Assembly: GCA_947466515.1 (NCBI GenBank)
Contig: CANIEM010000002.1
Span: 1 to 64,000, forward strand
Reading direction: 5' to 3'
Length of the DNA: 64,000 nucleotides
Source: Verrucomicrobia subdivision 6 bacterium
GTDB taxonomy: Bacteria > Verrucomicrobiota > Verrucomicrobiia > Methylacidiphilales > Verrucolacustridaceae
Of the stretch, positions 42,801 to 51,780 are shown piece by piece. The position numbers were made by a program, and so were the translations under genes. The stretch's first letter is position 1; each line of letters opens with the position of its first letter. Under the pieces are notes generated by a model. It saw only the letters and a program-made list of their open reading frames with translations. It was not told where the DNA came from and searched no databases.

Positions 42801-43561
42801 ACCCCACCCAAATCCGCGAAATCTTGGCCACCCACGGCCTGCGCCCCCTGCGTCAGCTCGGCCAGAACTTTCTCGTCGAGCCCACTCTCGCCACCGTCAT
42901 CGCCGCCGCCCTCCCCCCACCCAATCCCGAACCCGTTCAAGAAATTGGCCCTGGTCTCGGCGCACTCACACGCGCCCTCCTCACCGCAGGCCATACCATC
43001 GAAGCCTTCGAAATCGACCAAGGTCTAATCGCTTGGCTTCGCCAATCCTTCCAAAACGAACTTCGCTTCCAACTCATCGAAGGAGATGCCCTCCAAACCT
43101 TAGCCCAACATCCACCCCGCTCCTTCGTCTGCGGAAATCTCCCCTACTCCATCTCCACCCCACTCCTCGTCCAACTCGCCCTCCGCACTCCACCCCCAAA
43201 AACGATCGTCGTCACTCTCCAGAAAGAAGTCGCCGATCGCTTTGTTGCGCTCCCCCGCACCCCCGAGTACGGCGCCGTCACCATTCTCCTCCAAACCGTT
43301 TTCCTTCTCGAAAAGATTCGCACTCTGCCCCCTGAGGTTTTCTATCCTCGGCCCCAAATCGAATCTGCCGTACTGCGTCTCACCTCTCGTCCCTCCATCC
43401 CTCATGATCTCACTAACTTTTATGCTTTTGTGAAGAAGGGATTCTCCCAACGACGCAAACAACTTCAACGACTTCTCCCCGTCCCTCTTACCCAACGAGC
43501 CGAAGAACTCGATCCAGCAACATGGCACCAACTCTATGAGCAGTACGGACGAAAAGTTTGA
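42797..43561 (+). CDS. rsmA: 16S rRNA dimethyladenosine transferase RsmA/KsgA, probable CTG start
   Basis: This methyltransferase dimethylates two adenines near the 3' end of 16S rRNA. LRQLGQNFLVEP, the SAM loop EIGPGLGALTRALL, the catalytic FVCGNLPYSISTPLL, and VFYPRPQIESAVLRL are clear. TTG at 42824 is the first conventional start, but the family usually has about nine residues more (PTxIRxxLxxHGLRP). CTG at 42797 gives MNPTQIREILATHGLRP, matching the family, and lies in a CTGA with the preceding stop. Length 254 is normal. The neighbouring NUDIX gene starts inside its end. Confidence 0.9.
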   Translation: MNPTQIREILATHGLRPLRQLGQNFLVEPTLATVIAAALPPPNPEPVQEIGPGLGALTRALLTAGHTIEAFEIDQGLIAWLRQSFQNELRFQLIEGDALQTLAQHPPRSFVCGNLPYSISTPLLVQLALRTPPPKTIVVTLQKEVADRFVALPRTPEYGAVTILLQTVFLLEKIRTLPPEVFYPRPQIESAVLRLTSRPSIPHDLTNFYAFVKKGFSQRRKQLQRLLPVPLTQRAEELDPATWHQLYEQYGRKV

Positions 43562-44045
43562 CCTCGTCGATCAGGAGGACCGAGTCATCGGTTCCGCCCT
43601 TCGCTCCCAGATCCACGCCCAAGGCCTACTCCATCGCGCCGTCCACCTCTGGCTCTACCACCCCGATGGCCGCCTCCTCCTTCAACGCCGCTCCGTCCAC
43701 AAAGATCGCGAACCCGGTCGCTGGACCTCTAGCGTCAGTGGTCATGTCAATGCAGGAGAAACCTACGACACCGCTATGTACCGCGAAATCCCCGAAGAGA
43801 TCGGCATCCCCACCTCCTCCTGCCTTGCCCTCACCCGCCTTCACTACATCCCCGCCTGCTCCGAAACCGATCACGAATTCGTCTGGCTTTACCGCGCCAT
43901 CCACTCAGGCCCCTTTACCCCCGACCCCCAAGAAGTGGCTGGCCTCACCTTTTTCTCCCCACAAGAAATCGATCAGCTCATTATCCGCCAACCCCAAGAC
44001 TTCTCCACCTGCCTCCTTTTCCTTTGGCAAAAACACCACCCATGA
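43536..44045 (+). CDS. NUDIX hydrolase, YfcD/isopentenyl-diphosphate-isomerase-like
   Basis: This 169-residue protein has FDLVDQEDRVIGSALRSQIH, then LLHRAVHLWLYHPDGRLLLQRRS, typical of YfcD and the IPP-isomerase superfamily, and a complete Nudix box (GHVNAGE, TYDTAMY, REIPEEIG). It overlaps rsmA by 26 bases and the desaturase-like gene by 4 (ATGA). Next to a phytoene-desaturase-like gene an isoprenoid link is attractive, but YfcD-type hydrolases act on nucleotide derivatives; the substrate is unknown. Confidence 0.85.
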   Translation: MSSTDEKFDLVDQEDRVIGSALRSQIHAQGLLHRAVHLWLYHPDGRLLLQRRSVHKDREPGRWTSSVSGHVNAGETYDTAMYREIPEEIGIPTSSCLALTRLHYIPACSETDHEFVWLYRAIHSGPFTPDPQEVAGLTFFSPQEIDQLIIRQPQDFSTCLLFLWQKHHP

Positions 44046-45499
44046 AAACTCCTTTAACCGGTAAGTCCGCCGTCGTCATCGGTGCAGGTCTCGGCGGGCT
44101 TGCTACCGCCCTCCGCCTGCAACAAGCCGGCGCCCGCGTCACTCTTCTTGAAAAGAACCCCACCGTCGGAGGCAAGATCGCCGAACGACGCTCCCACGGA
44201 TTCCGCTGGGACCTCGGCCCTTCCCTTTTCACCATGCCCCACATTCTTGATCGCCTCTTCACCGATCTCGGCGAAGACCGCGCCAATTTCCTAACCCTCC
44301 AACCCTTGTCCCCCACCTGCCGCTACCGTTGGGCCGACGGCTATCAGTTTGACGAAAACGAATTTTTTTGGTCCCGACCCGACTCCGCCCATCTCCTCCG
44401 CCACGCCCAAGGCCTCTATCAACTCTCTGCCACCGCCTTTCTCGAAAGCGATCCCTCCGAAATCTTCCGAAAGATCTTTAACCCCGCCCTCCTGCCCCTT
44501 CTTCGCTTTCTGCCTGGCATGAGCCCTTTTCAATCTCTCGCTGCCGCCTCGCGCCGCTTCTATCGCGATCCCCACCTTCAACAGTTTCTTCAACGCTTCG
44601 CCACCTACAACGGAAGCGACCCCGAACTCACTCCCGCCACTTTCGCCGTCATCCCCTACGTCCAAGCCAAATACGGCGGATGGTTCATCCAAGGAGGAAT
44701 CCGTACCCTTGCCGATTCTCTCCTCGCCTTAGCCACCAAGCGCGGCATCGAAATCCAAACATCTGCCGAAGCTCAATCCATCGACTCCGCCGGCGTCACC
44801 CTCACCTCAGGCAAACGAATCCTCGCTGATCTCATCTTTCACAACGGGGACGTCCTCGCAGCTTACCAAAAACTCATCCGCCATCCCCGTGCCCCCCAGA
44901 CCGCCGCCCAGATGAGTCGCCCCACCCGCTCTATCTCCGGATTCGTCGTTCTCCTCGGCGTCAAAGGCAAGGATCCCTCTCTCGCTCACCACAACATCTT
45001 CTTTTCTGATAACTACCCTCTCGAATTCAAACAACTCTTCCGCGAAAAACGTCCTGCCGAAAATCCTACGATCTACCTTTGCCTTAGCGCCCGCTCCCAA
45101 CCCTCCGATGCCCCCGCCGATCACGACAACTATTTCCTCCTCGTCAATGCGCCTTCCAACACCACCTCCATCGATTGGACCCAAGAGGGCCCCGGCTACG
45201 CCGACCGCATTGTCCAGATTCTTGAGAACAAATTCCTCCCCAACCTTAAGTCCAAGATCGTCCACCAAGAGTTTCTCTCCCCTGCCGACTTCCAATCTCG
45301 CGATGGTGCCGTGGGTGGCGCGCTCTACGGTTGGGCCTCGCACAGCCCGCTCCAATCCTTTCTTCGTCCGCCTATCCGCTCTCCCCTTCTGCCCAATCTC
45401 TATTTCGTCGGCGGCACCACCCACCCAGGAGGCGGTCTCCCCCTCGTTCTTCTCTCCGCGGAAATCGCCGTCCGTCTAGCGCTTAAAAAATATTCGTAG
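44042..45499 (+). CDS. Phytoene-desaturase/CrtI-type FAD oxidoreductase
   Basis: This 485-residue protein has the FAD-binding VVIGAGLGGLATALRLQQAG, TVGGKIAERRSHGFRWDLGP, GGWFIQGGIRTLADSLL, and the C-terminal YFVGGTTHPGGGLPLVLLSAE, characteristic of CrtI/CrtN/CrtP enzymes that desaturate or oxidise carotenoid or related isoprenoid chains. The ATG at 44042 in an ATGA overlap was chosen over a TTG at 44024. A prenyl synthase partner is not in the window, so whether the pigment is C30 or C40 is unknown. Confidence 0.9.
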   Translation: MKTPLTGKSAVVIGAGLGGLATALRLQQAGARVTLLEKNPTVGGKIAERRSHGFRWDLGPSLFTMPHILDRLFTDLGEDRANFLTLQPLSPTCRYRWADGYQFDENEFFWSRPDSAHLLRHAQGLYQLSATAFLESDPSEIFRKIFNPALLPLLRFLPGMSPFQSLAAASRRFYRDPHLQQFLQRFATYNGSDPELTPATFAVIPYVQAKYGGWFIQGGIRTLADSLLALATKRGIEIQTSAEAQSIDSAGVTLTSGKRILADLIFHNGDVLAAYQKLIRHPRAPQTAAQMSRPTRSISGFVVLLGVKGKDPSLAHHNIFFSDNYPLEFKQLFREKRPAENPTIYLCLSARSQPSDAPADHDNYFLLVNAPSNTTSIDWTQEGPGYADRIVQILENKFLPNLKSKIVHQEFLSPADFQSRDGAVGGALYGWASHSPLQSFLRPPIRSPLLPNLYFVGGTTHPGGGLPLVLLSAEIAVRLALKKYS

Positions 45500-45508
45500 A
45501 TGAATCCC

Positions 45509-46048
45509 TTATTTTTCCTGAACCGGCAAATGAACCTCCGACCTCTTTAAAAACCAGATCGTAAACGGACTATTCCAGTACACCGCATAGGACTCCCCCA
45601 CCGCCTGATACTTTGGCTGACTTTTCAGCCATTCCCGTAACTGTTGCGCATGCTTCTCAAAACTCTCCTTCGAATATCCGCCTCGAATCCCAATCGACGC
45701 CACCATCCTCTCGCCCACCCGCTTCCTCGTCACTCCATCCACCATTTGCAAATCACTGCGCTTGGCTGACTCTGGATCGAGATAAAAAATCATCGTGCCA
45801 GGCCTCATTCCCGCCTCCACGGGAGTCGTCATCGGAACCTTGTTTTGCTGAATTGTCTGAAACAGCCGACGGAAAAGCCCGTTGTTTTCCGAAAAGTAGT
45901 CCCCCGTGCTACGAGCTTGCAAAATCACTCCAGCGGGCAACGTCTTGATCTCGCATACTCCCGCCCCCGTCATTGGATAAGCAGATTCACTCGCCATCAA
46001 CGAAGAACCTAACGCGGAAGCCACAAAAACAAGGACAAGTTTTTTCAT
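45509..46048 (-). CDS. SOUL heme-binding-family protein
   Basis: This 179-residue exported protein (signal LVLVFVASALGSSLMA) has the SOUL/HBP fold: VILQARSTGDYF, then FRRLFQTIQQNKVPMTTPVE, and a C-terminal YAVYWNSPFTIWFLKRSEV. SOUL proteins bind heme or other hydrophobic ligands; the conserved heme-binding His is not obvious. The start touches the stop of the upstream HD nuclease (TAATG), so the two are coupled. Confidence 0.88.
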   Translation of the reverse strand: MKKLVLVFVASALGSSLMASESAYPMTGAGVCEIKTLPAGVILQARSTGDYFSENNGLFRRLFQTIQQNKVPMTTPVEAGMRPGTMIFYLDPESAKRSDLQMVDGVTRKRVGERMVASIGIRGGYSKESFEKHAQQLREWLKSQPKYQAVGESYAVYWNSPFTIWFLKRSEVHLPVQEK

Positions 46049-47091
46049 TACACCCCATCCTCCGTATCCATGAAATCTCCTGGTGCAATCACCCTCCCGC
46101 TTATCGGCCAGGGCAACGGACCCTCCAAAGGTCGGTGCGCCTCCAATAATCCCGTCCCCTCTTCTTTCGCCCGCGCATAACTCAACCGCAACATCTCCAT
46201 CTTTGCGTCGATATTATCAATGTGGTGCAAGAGAAAGGCCTCCGGCGTCTTCGGCGCCACCGGCGATCCAAACTCTTTCGTCCCATGGTGCGAAGCAATT
46301 AGATGCAACAGATGATCTCTCATCTCTTCCGAGGGGGGTTGCAAATCCCCCCAACTTGCACCCTCCGCAGATTCCCCCTCCCGCCACAGCGCGTTTGCCA
46401 CTTCAATTCCCAAAGAAATATGACCCAGCAACTCCCCGCGACGACTCGGCACACTAGCAAATCCTTTCTCTCCTGTGTCGTTCTCCCAAAGCTTTCCTAT
46501 GTCGTGAAAAATCACTCCCGCACAGAGTAAATCATTATCCACCTCCGCATAGAGCGGAGCCAAGGCCTTTGCCACTCGCAACATCTGCGCCGTGTGATCC
46601 AATAATCCACCTCGCCTCGCGTGATGATTCTTTCGTGCGGCCGCCGCTCTTCGCCACTTCTCCGGATACTTCTCCAACGCCCGATTGCAGATCCATCGTA
46701 AACGCGGATCTTCCATCCCTTCGACTACCGTCAAGATCTCCTGGCCGTACTTCTCCAGCTGAGCCCGCCTCTCTTCTCCCCCAAGAAAAAATTCCTCCTC
46801 CTCCGTAGCCTTCAGCTTTCTTGCAGAGGGACTATCGACATTCGGCCCATAATCGCTTGGCCCAAATACTCCGGTCAGCTCCAAGCACGTCCGGACATCC
46901 GCAGAACTAAAAAAAGTAAATGCGGGCGTCCCCGAAAAAAGATTCAGCCCCACCCGATCCGTCTCATCCGCGATCTCCACCCGCAAAAAGGGCTTCCCAT
47001 TCCGAGCCGCCTGCTCGCGCCGAGAAATAAGTTGCGCCCGCACCGCTCCTTTCACCGGAGCCGTCAGTTTAAGAAATTCCCGCAGGGTCAT
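46048..47091 (-). CDS. YhaM-like 3'-5' exonuclease/HD-domain protein
   Basis: This 347-residue protein has an OB-fold-like N-terminus (VKGAVRAQLISRREQAARNGKPFLRVEIAD), a linker, and an HD domain with HHARRGGLLDHTAQMLRVA, VIFHDIGKLWE, and ASHHGTKEFGSPVAPKTPEA. This order matches YhaM/CBF1-like 3'-5' exoribonucleases. It is one base overlapped with the SOUL gene, and the small CxxC membrane protein lies 21 bases upstream on the same strand. Confidence 0.9.
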   Translation of the reverse strand: MTLREFLKLTAPVKGAVRAQLISRREQAARNGKPFLRVEIADETDRVGLNLFSGTPAFTFFSSADVRTCLELTGVFGPSDYGPNVDSPSARKLKATEEEEFFLGGEERRAQLEKYGQEILTVVEGMEDPRLRWICNRALEKYPEKWRRAAAARKNHHARRGGLLDHTAQMLRVAKALAPLYAEVDNDLLCAGVIFHDIGKLWENDTGEKGFASVPSRRGELLGHISLGIEVANALWREGESAEGASWGDLQPPSEEMRDHLLHLIASHHGTKEFGSPVAPKTPEAFLLHHIDNIDAKMEMLRLSYARAKEEGTGLLEAHRPLEGPLPWPISGRVIAPGDFMDTEDGV

Positions 47092-47112
47092 AGCCAGGAC
47101 CCGCCACCAACC

Positions 47113-47382
47113 TTAGGAAGCGCTGTCCCCGCTCGCATCTCGACCATTCTTCACCACCAACCACACCAGCCCACTAGCAACCGAAGCCGGTGCCGCCAAC
47201 ATAAAGAGCACGCTCCAACCGAAACCCAGTCCGGTAGAGTTTAACCCCTTCGAAACAATCTTCGTCCCATTCGCACTATCTTCTTTCGTGAAGCTGTCTT
47301 TACACGTCGGACAACCCAAGGCGCTAGTTGCGCTCAGCAACCAGCCCACCAAAAAGAGCGGAGCCAATAGAAAAACTTTCAT
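47113..47382 (-). CDS. Small membrane protein with CPTC motif
   Basis: These 89 residues have a signal or membrane segment (FLLAPLFLVGWLLSATSALG) directly before CPTCKDSF, a possible metal or redox site, and a second helix near SVLFMLAAPASVASGLVWLVV. Topology would place the CxxC outside the membrane. No family was recognised. It precedes the YhaM-like gene on the same strand and probably shares its transcript. Confidence 0.65.
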   Translation of the reverse strand: MKVFLLAPLFLVGWLLSATSALGCPTCKDSFTKEDSANGTKIVSKGLNSTGLGFGWSVLFMLAAPASVASGLVWLVVKNGRDASGDSAS

Positions 47383-47435
47383 CCATTAAGAATACAAGCG
47401 GACTCCTCCTCTCGCAAGTTCGTCTTCGACATGCC

Positions 47436-47464
47436 TCGACTTCCCTTCCTCCACTTTTTATCAT
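47436..47464 (+). promoter_or_regulatory. Candidate promoter of nrnA
   Basis: TCGACT (47436-47441), a 17-base spacer and TATCAT (47459-47464, 5/6) end 6 bases before the GTG of nrnA. Spacing again suggests a leaderless start. Confidence 0.45.
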
Positions 47465-47470
47465 TCGAGA

Positions 47471-48451
47471 GTGGACCTTTCCCTAGCCCAAAAAATCATC
47501 GCCCAAATCGGTGCAGCCAAACACCCCGCAATTCTCGCACACCTTCGGCCAGACGGAGATGCCTTCGGCAGTATTCTTGGCCTAGCCCACACCCTCCGAG
47601 AACGGGGAGCCCAACCCCAAGTTTTTGTCGAAGGAGGCATCATTTCCATGTACCAGTTCCTCCCAGGGAGCGAACTTGTCCAGGATCTTCCCGCCTCCCT
47701 CCCCAGTAACACCGACTGCTTCATCGCTCTCGACACCTCCACTAGAGAACGATTAGGCCAAAAGACCATCTCGTGGAGCCGCCCCGTAGATATCGTCATC
47801 GACCACCACATCAGCAACCCAGGATACGGAAAACATAACCTCATCATCGCCGATATCCCTTCCACCACAGGAGTCCTCTTTGAACTTTTCCAGATCGCAA
47901 AGTGGAAAATCACCCCCGCAGCCGCCACCTGCCTCTTCACCGGCCTCACCACCGATACCGGCTCATTCCGGTACCGGGGAACCAGCGCTCAAACCCTTCA
48001 TACCGCCGCAAAATTAGTCGAACTCGGAGCCGACCCATCCGAGATCGCAAAACAGTGCTATTTATCCATTACCCACGAACGCCACGCCCTAAAGCGCCTA
48101 GTTTCGAATACTTTAACATTAAAGGATAACAATAAGTCAGCATTTCTTACTATTTCACCAGATTTTTACGCAAAAAGCGGCGCAAAAAGTGAGGATACCG
48201 AGGGAATTATTGAGGAAGTAGCTTCTATTCAAGGAGTTGAGGTTGGATCGCTTTTTGAATTCACCGGTGATGGCGGTTTACGGGTCTCCCTGCGGAGTAA
48301 GGGCAAGATAGATGTGAACGCTATCGCCTCCTCCTTTGGTGGAGGTGGCCATAAAGCCGCTGCTGGAATCCGCCTCTCCAAGGACGCGGAAAAAAATCGC
48401 CAGCTCGTCCTCGATGCCATCAGTAAAGCCATCTCCAACCTGCAATCTTAA
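47471..48451 (+). CDS. nrnA: Bifunctional oligoribonuclease/PAP phosphatase NrnA
   Basis: This 326-residue DHH-family phosphoesterase degrades short RNAs and 3'-phosphoadenosine 5'-phosphate. Motifs are LRPDGDAFGSILG, FIALDTSTRER, VIDHHISN (DHH), TDTGSFRYRGTS, and the DHHA1 end SFGGGGHKAAAG. The start is GTG at 47471. It is followed by truB and ribF, a known cluster in which nrnA usually follows infB-rbfA, which are absent here. Bases about 48105-48250 are visibly AT-richer than the rest. Confidence 0.95.
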   Translation: MDLSLAQKIIAQIGAAKHPAILAHLRPDGDAFGSILGLAHTLRERGAQPQVFVEGGIISMYQFLPGSELVQDLPASLPSNTDCFIALDTSTRERLGQKTISWSRPVDIVIDHHISNPGYGKHNLIIADIPSTTGVLFELFQIAKWKITPAAATCLFTGLTTDTGSFRYRGTSAQTLHTAAKLVELGADPSEIAKQCYLSITHERHALKRLVSNTLTLKDNNKSAFLTISPDFYAKSGAKSEDTEGIIEEVASIQGVEVGSLFEFTGDGGLRVSLRSKGKIDVNAIASSFGGGGHKAAAGIRLSKDAEKNRQLVLDAISKAISNLQS

Positions 48452-48538
48452 CCAACCGCCCGCGACCATCCCTATCCTTGCTATTCTGCCTAATTCTTCC
48501 CACTCTCAACCTCAATCTTTGGTTCCAATCCAATTTCT

Positions 48539-49258
48539 ATGACCCCCCAACTCGACGGCCTCCTACTCGCAGATAAACCCCCCGGGAAAACATCCCACGA
48601 TATCGTCGACTTCGTTCGGCGTCGCTTCAATCAACGCAAAGTAGGCCACTGCGGCACTCTCGATCCCATCGCCACTGGACTCCTCATGCTCGTCGTCGGT
48701 CGGGCCACCCGCGTGCAAGACCTCCTCATGAGCGAAGACAAAGAGTACGAAGGCACCCTCAAATTAGGAGAGTCCACTGATACCCAGGATGCCCAAGGCA
48801 AAATTCTCGAATCCAAACCTGTCCCCAACCTAGATCGCGCCACTATCGAAGCTGCCTTCCAAAAGTTTACCGGCGAGTTCGAACAAATTCCCCCCATGGT
48901 TTCCGCTATCAAAAAAGACGGAGTCCCACTTTATAAACTCGCTCGCGAAGGCAAAACAGTCGAACGCCCCCCACGCCGGGTCCGCATCGACAAATGCGAA
49001 ATCCTCGAAATCGCCATGCCCTGCGTCCGCTTCCGCATTCACTGCACCAAAGGATTCTATGTCCGCACCTATTGCCACGACCTTGGCGCTCTCTTCGGTT
49101 GCGGGGGCCACATGTCCGCCCTCATCCGCACCCGCTCAGGCAACTTCGAACTCTCTAAAGCCGTTCGCTGGGCCGACCTCGAAGTTGCCGAGGGAGCCGA
49201 TTACCTCGCACGCCACCTCATCTCCCTCCCCGAAATTTCTCGCATCCGCCGTACGTGA
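48539..49258 (+). CDS. truB: tRNA pseudouridine(55) synthase TruB
   Basis: This 239-residue synthase makes pseudouridine 55 in the T loop. DGLLLADKPPGKTSHDIVDFVRR, KVGHCGTLDPIATGLLMLVVG (with the catalytic Asp), and FYVRTYCHDLGALFGCGGHM are characteristic. It overlaps ribF by 4 bases (GTGA), coupling the two. Confidence 0.96.
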   Translation: MTPQLDGLLLADKPPGKTSHDIVDFVRRRFNQRKVGHCGTLDPIATGLLMLVVGRATRVQDLLMSEDKEYEGTLKLGESTDTQDAQGKILESKPVPNLDRATIEAAFQKFTGEFEQIPPMVSAIKKDGVPLYKLAREGKTVERPPRRVRIDKCEILEIAMPCVRFRIHCTKGFYVRTYCHDLGALFGCGGHMSALIRTRSGNFELSKAVRWADLEVAEGADYLARHLISLPEISRIRRT

Positions 49259-50169
49259 AGCAGGTCGATTCGCTGGCCCCCTCCCCACAGGGAGATCTCC
49301 TTCGGCACATCGCCCTCGGCTTTTTCGACGGCCTCCATCTTGGCCACCGCCGAGTTATCCTCGGAGAAAACTTTCCCCATCCACCTGCCGCCACCGCTGT
49401 GCTGACTTTTCGCGATCACCCTCTCTCCGTTCTTCACCCTGAGAAACACCCCGCCTTAATCACCGGACTTCCACACAAACTCCGCGTCCTCACCCGATGG
49501 GGGATCGGACTGACCATCGCTCTCCCCTTCGATCGCCCACGATCTCTTCAGGAACCCTCCGCTTTTCTCGATGAGATCTCCGCATCTTTCCCTGCCTTAC
49601 AAACGATTTCTGTTGGCCCCAACTGGCGCTTTGGCCACAACCGATCTGGGGATGTCGCCATGCTCTCCGCTTGGTGCAAAAAGCAGGGCGCCGTTCTCGA
49701 TAACCCACCACCCGTCCTCTACCAAAACGAAAGAATCAGCAGCAGCCGAATCCGTACCGCCATCCGCGAAGGCAAACTGATCGATGCCTCCGCCATGCTG
49801 GGTCGCCCCTTTGCTATTCTTGGCCAAATCGTTCCAGGAGACGGTCGAGGACATGGACTTGGCTTTCCTACTGCCAATCTCGCCACCGAGGACGAGTGCC
49901 TCCCTCCCGATGGTGTCTATGCAGGACGGGCTTGCCTAGCCGACGGCACTTTCCACCCCGCAGCCATCAACCTCGGTACTGGCCCAACCTTTGAACGGCA
50001 CCAGCGCAAAATCGAAGCCCACCTCCCATCCTTCACTGGAAACCTTGGCGGTCAGGAAATGGACCTAGAGTTCCACCGCTTCATCCGTGAAGAAAAGAAA
50101 TTCGCCAACCCCTCCGCCCTCGCCGATCAGATCCGCCAAGATGTCACCAGCATCCTTCAGAAACTCTGA
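49255..50169 (+). CDS. ribF: Bifunctional riboflavin kinase/FAD synthetase RibF
   Basis: This 304-residue protein converts riboflavin to FMN and FAD. HIALGFFDGLHLGHRRVIL is the adenylyltransferase nucleotide-binding motif, ISSSRIRTAIREG follows, and the kinase half has IVPGDGRGHGLGFPTANLA and DGVYAGRACL. It starts at GTG in a GTGA overlap with truB. The truB-ribF pairing is common in bacteria. Confidence 0.95.
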   Translation: MKQVDSLAPSPQGDLLRHIALGFFDGLHLGHRRVILGENFPHPPAATAVLTFRDHPLSVLHPEKHPALITGLPHKLRVLTRWGIGLTIALPFDRPRSLQEPSAFLDEISASFPALQTISVGPNWRFGHNRSGDVAMLSAWCKKQGAVLDNPPPVLYQNERISSSRIRTAIREGKLIDASAMLGRPFAILGQIVPGDGRGHGLGFPTANLATEDECLPPDGVYAGRACLADGTFHPAAINLGTGPTFERHQRKIEAHLPSFTGNLGGQEMDLEFHRFIREEKKFANPSALADQIRQDVTSILQKL

Positions 50170-50191
50170 AGGAAAAGCGCCACGGACAACT

Positions 50192-50905
50192 TTAGCCCTT
50201 TCTTAACTCAGCCTCGTGCCGAATGTCTTTGCCCGTGTACAAATAGAAAACCTGCTCCGCAATATTCTTAGCGTGATCCGCCGCCCTCTCAAAGAATCGT
50301 GCCACCAACATCAGATTCAGCGCCCGAGTAATCGTTTTCGGATCCTCCACCATGAAACTCGTCAACTCCCTCTCTAATTGACGGTTAATCTCGTCCACTC
50401 TCACATCCATTAGAATAATCTCCGCACACTTCTCTGGAGTAATTTCCACAAACGCATCCGTCGCCATCCGAATCATCCCCAGCACTTGCACCCCCATTCT
50501 CGGAATATCCAAAAGCGGCTTGAGGGGTGGCTCATCCATCAAAATCACACTGCGCCGCGCAATCGAGACCGCCTGATCCCCAATCCGCTCTAAATCATTA
50601 CAAAGCTTTGAGGCCGCCAACATTAACCGACAAGCCAAGGCCATCGGCGCTTGCGTCGCCATGAAACCCGCCACCATCTCGTCTACCTCCACCTCCAGAC
50701 GATCAATCTCCTGATCGTCCGCAATCGCCTTCGCCGCCTTGGCTGGGTCTCTCTCCACCAAGGATTCTAAAGCAATACTCAGATTGGTGTGCGCTAAACT
50801 TGCCATTCGCAATAACGCTTCTCGCAAGATCAGCAAATCTCCTCGGAAATAACTCCTGACTCTCTCCAGTCGATCCTCGTTCGCCTCCATCGTCGGCTCA
50901 TTCAT
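50192..50905 (-). CDS. phoU: Phosphate transport system regulator PhoU
   Basis: This 237-residue helical protein has two PhoU repeats, each with conserved acidic residues: VDEMVAGFM and LCNDLERIGDQAVSIARR, and later VRVDEINRQLER and LVARFFERAADHAKNIAEQV. PhoU restrains PhoR signalling when phosphate is sufficient. It is the last gene of the phosphate cluster, 50 bases after pstB. Confidence 0.95.
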   Translation of the reverse strand: MNEPTMEANEDRLERVRSYFRGDLLILREALLRMASLAHTNLSIALESLVERDPAKAAKAIADDQEIDRLEVEVDEMVAGFMATQAPMALACRLMLAASKLCNDLERIGDQAVSIARRSVILMDEPPLKPLLDIPRMGVQVLGMIRMATDAFVEITPEKCAEIILMDVRVDEINRQLERELTSFMVEDPKTITRALNLMLVARFFERAADHAKNIAEQVFYLYTGKDIRHEAELRKG

Positions 50906-50955
50906 TCTTTAATTCTTTATCCGCAGAAGACGGATGTCAACCGAACCCCCATTTT

Positions 50956-51780
50956 TTATCCAAATCTTCCGGAAATATAATCCTCCGTCTGAGGCTTCGC
51001 CGGATTGGTAAAGAGCCGGTTTGTCTCCCCGAATTCAATCAACTCTCCCAAATACATAAACGCCGTCCGATCAGAAATTCGACCTGCCTGCTGTAAATTG
51101 TGAGTCACGATAATCACCGTCACACGCTTCTTCATTTCCACAATTAACTCCTCAATTTTCGAAGTGGCGATCGGATCGAGTGCGCTCGTGGGTTCGTCAA
51201 ACAAAACCACGTCAGGATCAGTCGCAATCGCCCGAGCAATGCACAACCGCTGCTGTTGCCCGCCCGAGAGATTGTGCGCTAATTGGTGCAACCGGCTCTT
51301 CACCTCGTCCCAGAGCGCCGATTCCCGTAGCGCTTTCTCCACTCGCTCGTCCAGATCCCGCCGCTTGTTCATCCCCTGTAACCTAAGTCCATAGGCCACG
51401 TTCTCATAAATACTCTTGGGAAAAGGGTTCGGCTTTTGAAATACCATCCCAAAACGCATCCGAACTCGAATCGGATCCATCCCCGGACCTAGAATGTCGG
51501 TTCCTCCCGGGTGCAGACGGACTGAACCTTCATACCGATTCCCTGGATAGAGGTCATGCATCCGATTTAAACAACGCAGCAAGGTCGTCTTGCCACACCC
51601 CGAAGGCCCAATCATCGCCGTCACCTGATACGCCGGGACATCCAGGCTCACATTGCGTAAGACCTGATTCCTTCCATAAAAGAAACTCAGGCTCTGAATT
51701 TCAACCTTCACTTCAGGCTTCACCTCCACCTCAGTGATATCTTTCACGCGTGAGACTTGAGCTGCGGGGATAGGATTCAC
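50956..51780 (-). CDS. pstB: Phosphate ABC transporter ATPase PstB
   Basis: This 274-residue ATPase has [22 protein letters not shown], the signature [14 protein letters not shown], Walker [14 protein letters not shown] and the switch His in IVTHNLQQA. Residues about 1-30 form a divergent lead. The GTG at 51780, in a GTGA overlap with pstA, was chosen; the longer frame runs into pstA and adds unrelated residues. Confidence 0.96.
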   Translation of the reverse strand: MNPIPAAQVSRVKDITEVEVKPEVKVEIQSLSFFYGRNQVLRNVSLDVPAYQVTAMIGPSGCGKTTLLRCLNRMHDLYPGNRYEGSVRLHPGGTDILGPGMDPIRVRMRFGMVFQKPNPFPKSIYENVAYGLRLQGMNKRRDLDERVEKALRESALWDEVKSRLHQLAHNLSGGQQQRLCIARAIATDPDVVLFDEPTSALDPIATSKIEELIVEMKKRVTVIIVTHNLQQAGRISDRTAFMYLGELIEFGETNRLFTNPAKPQTEDYISGRFG

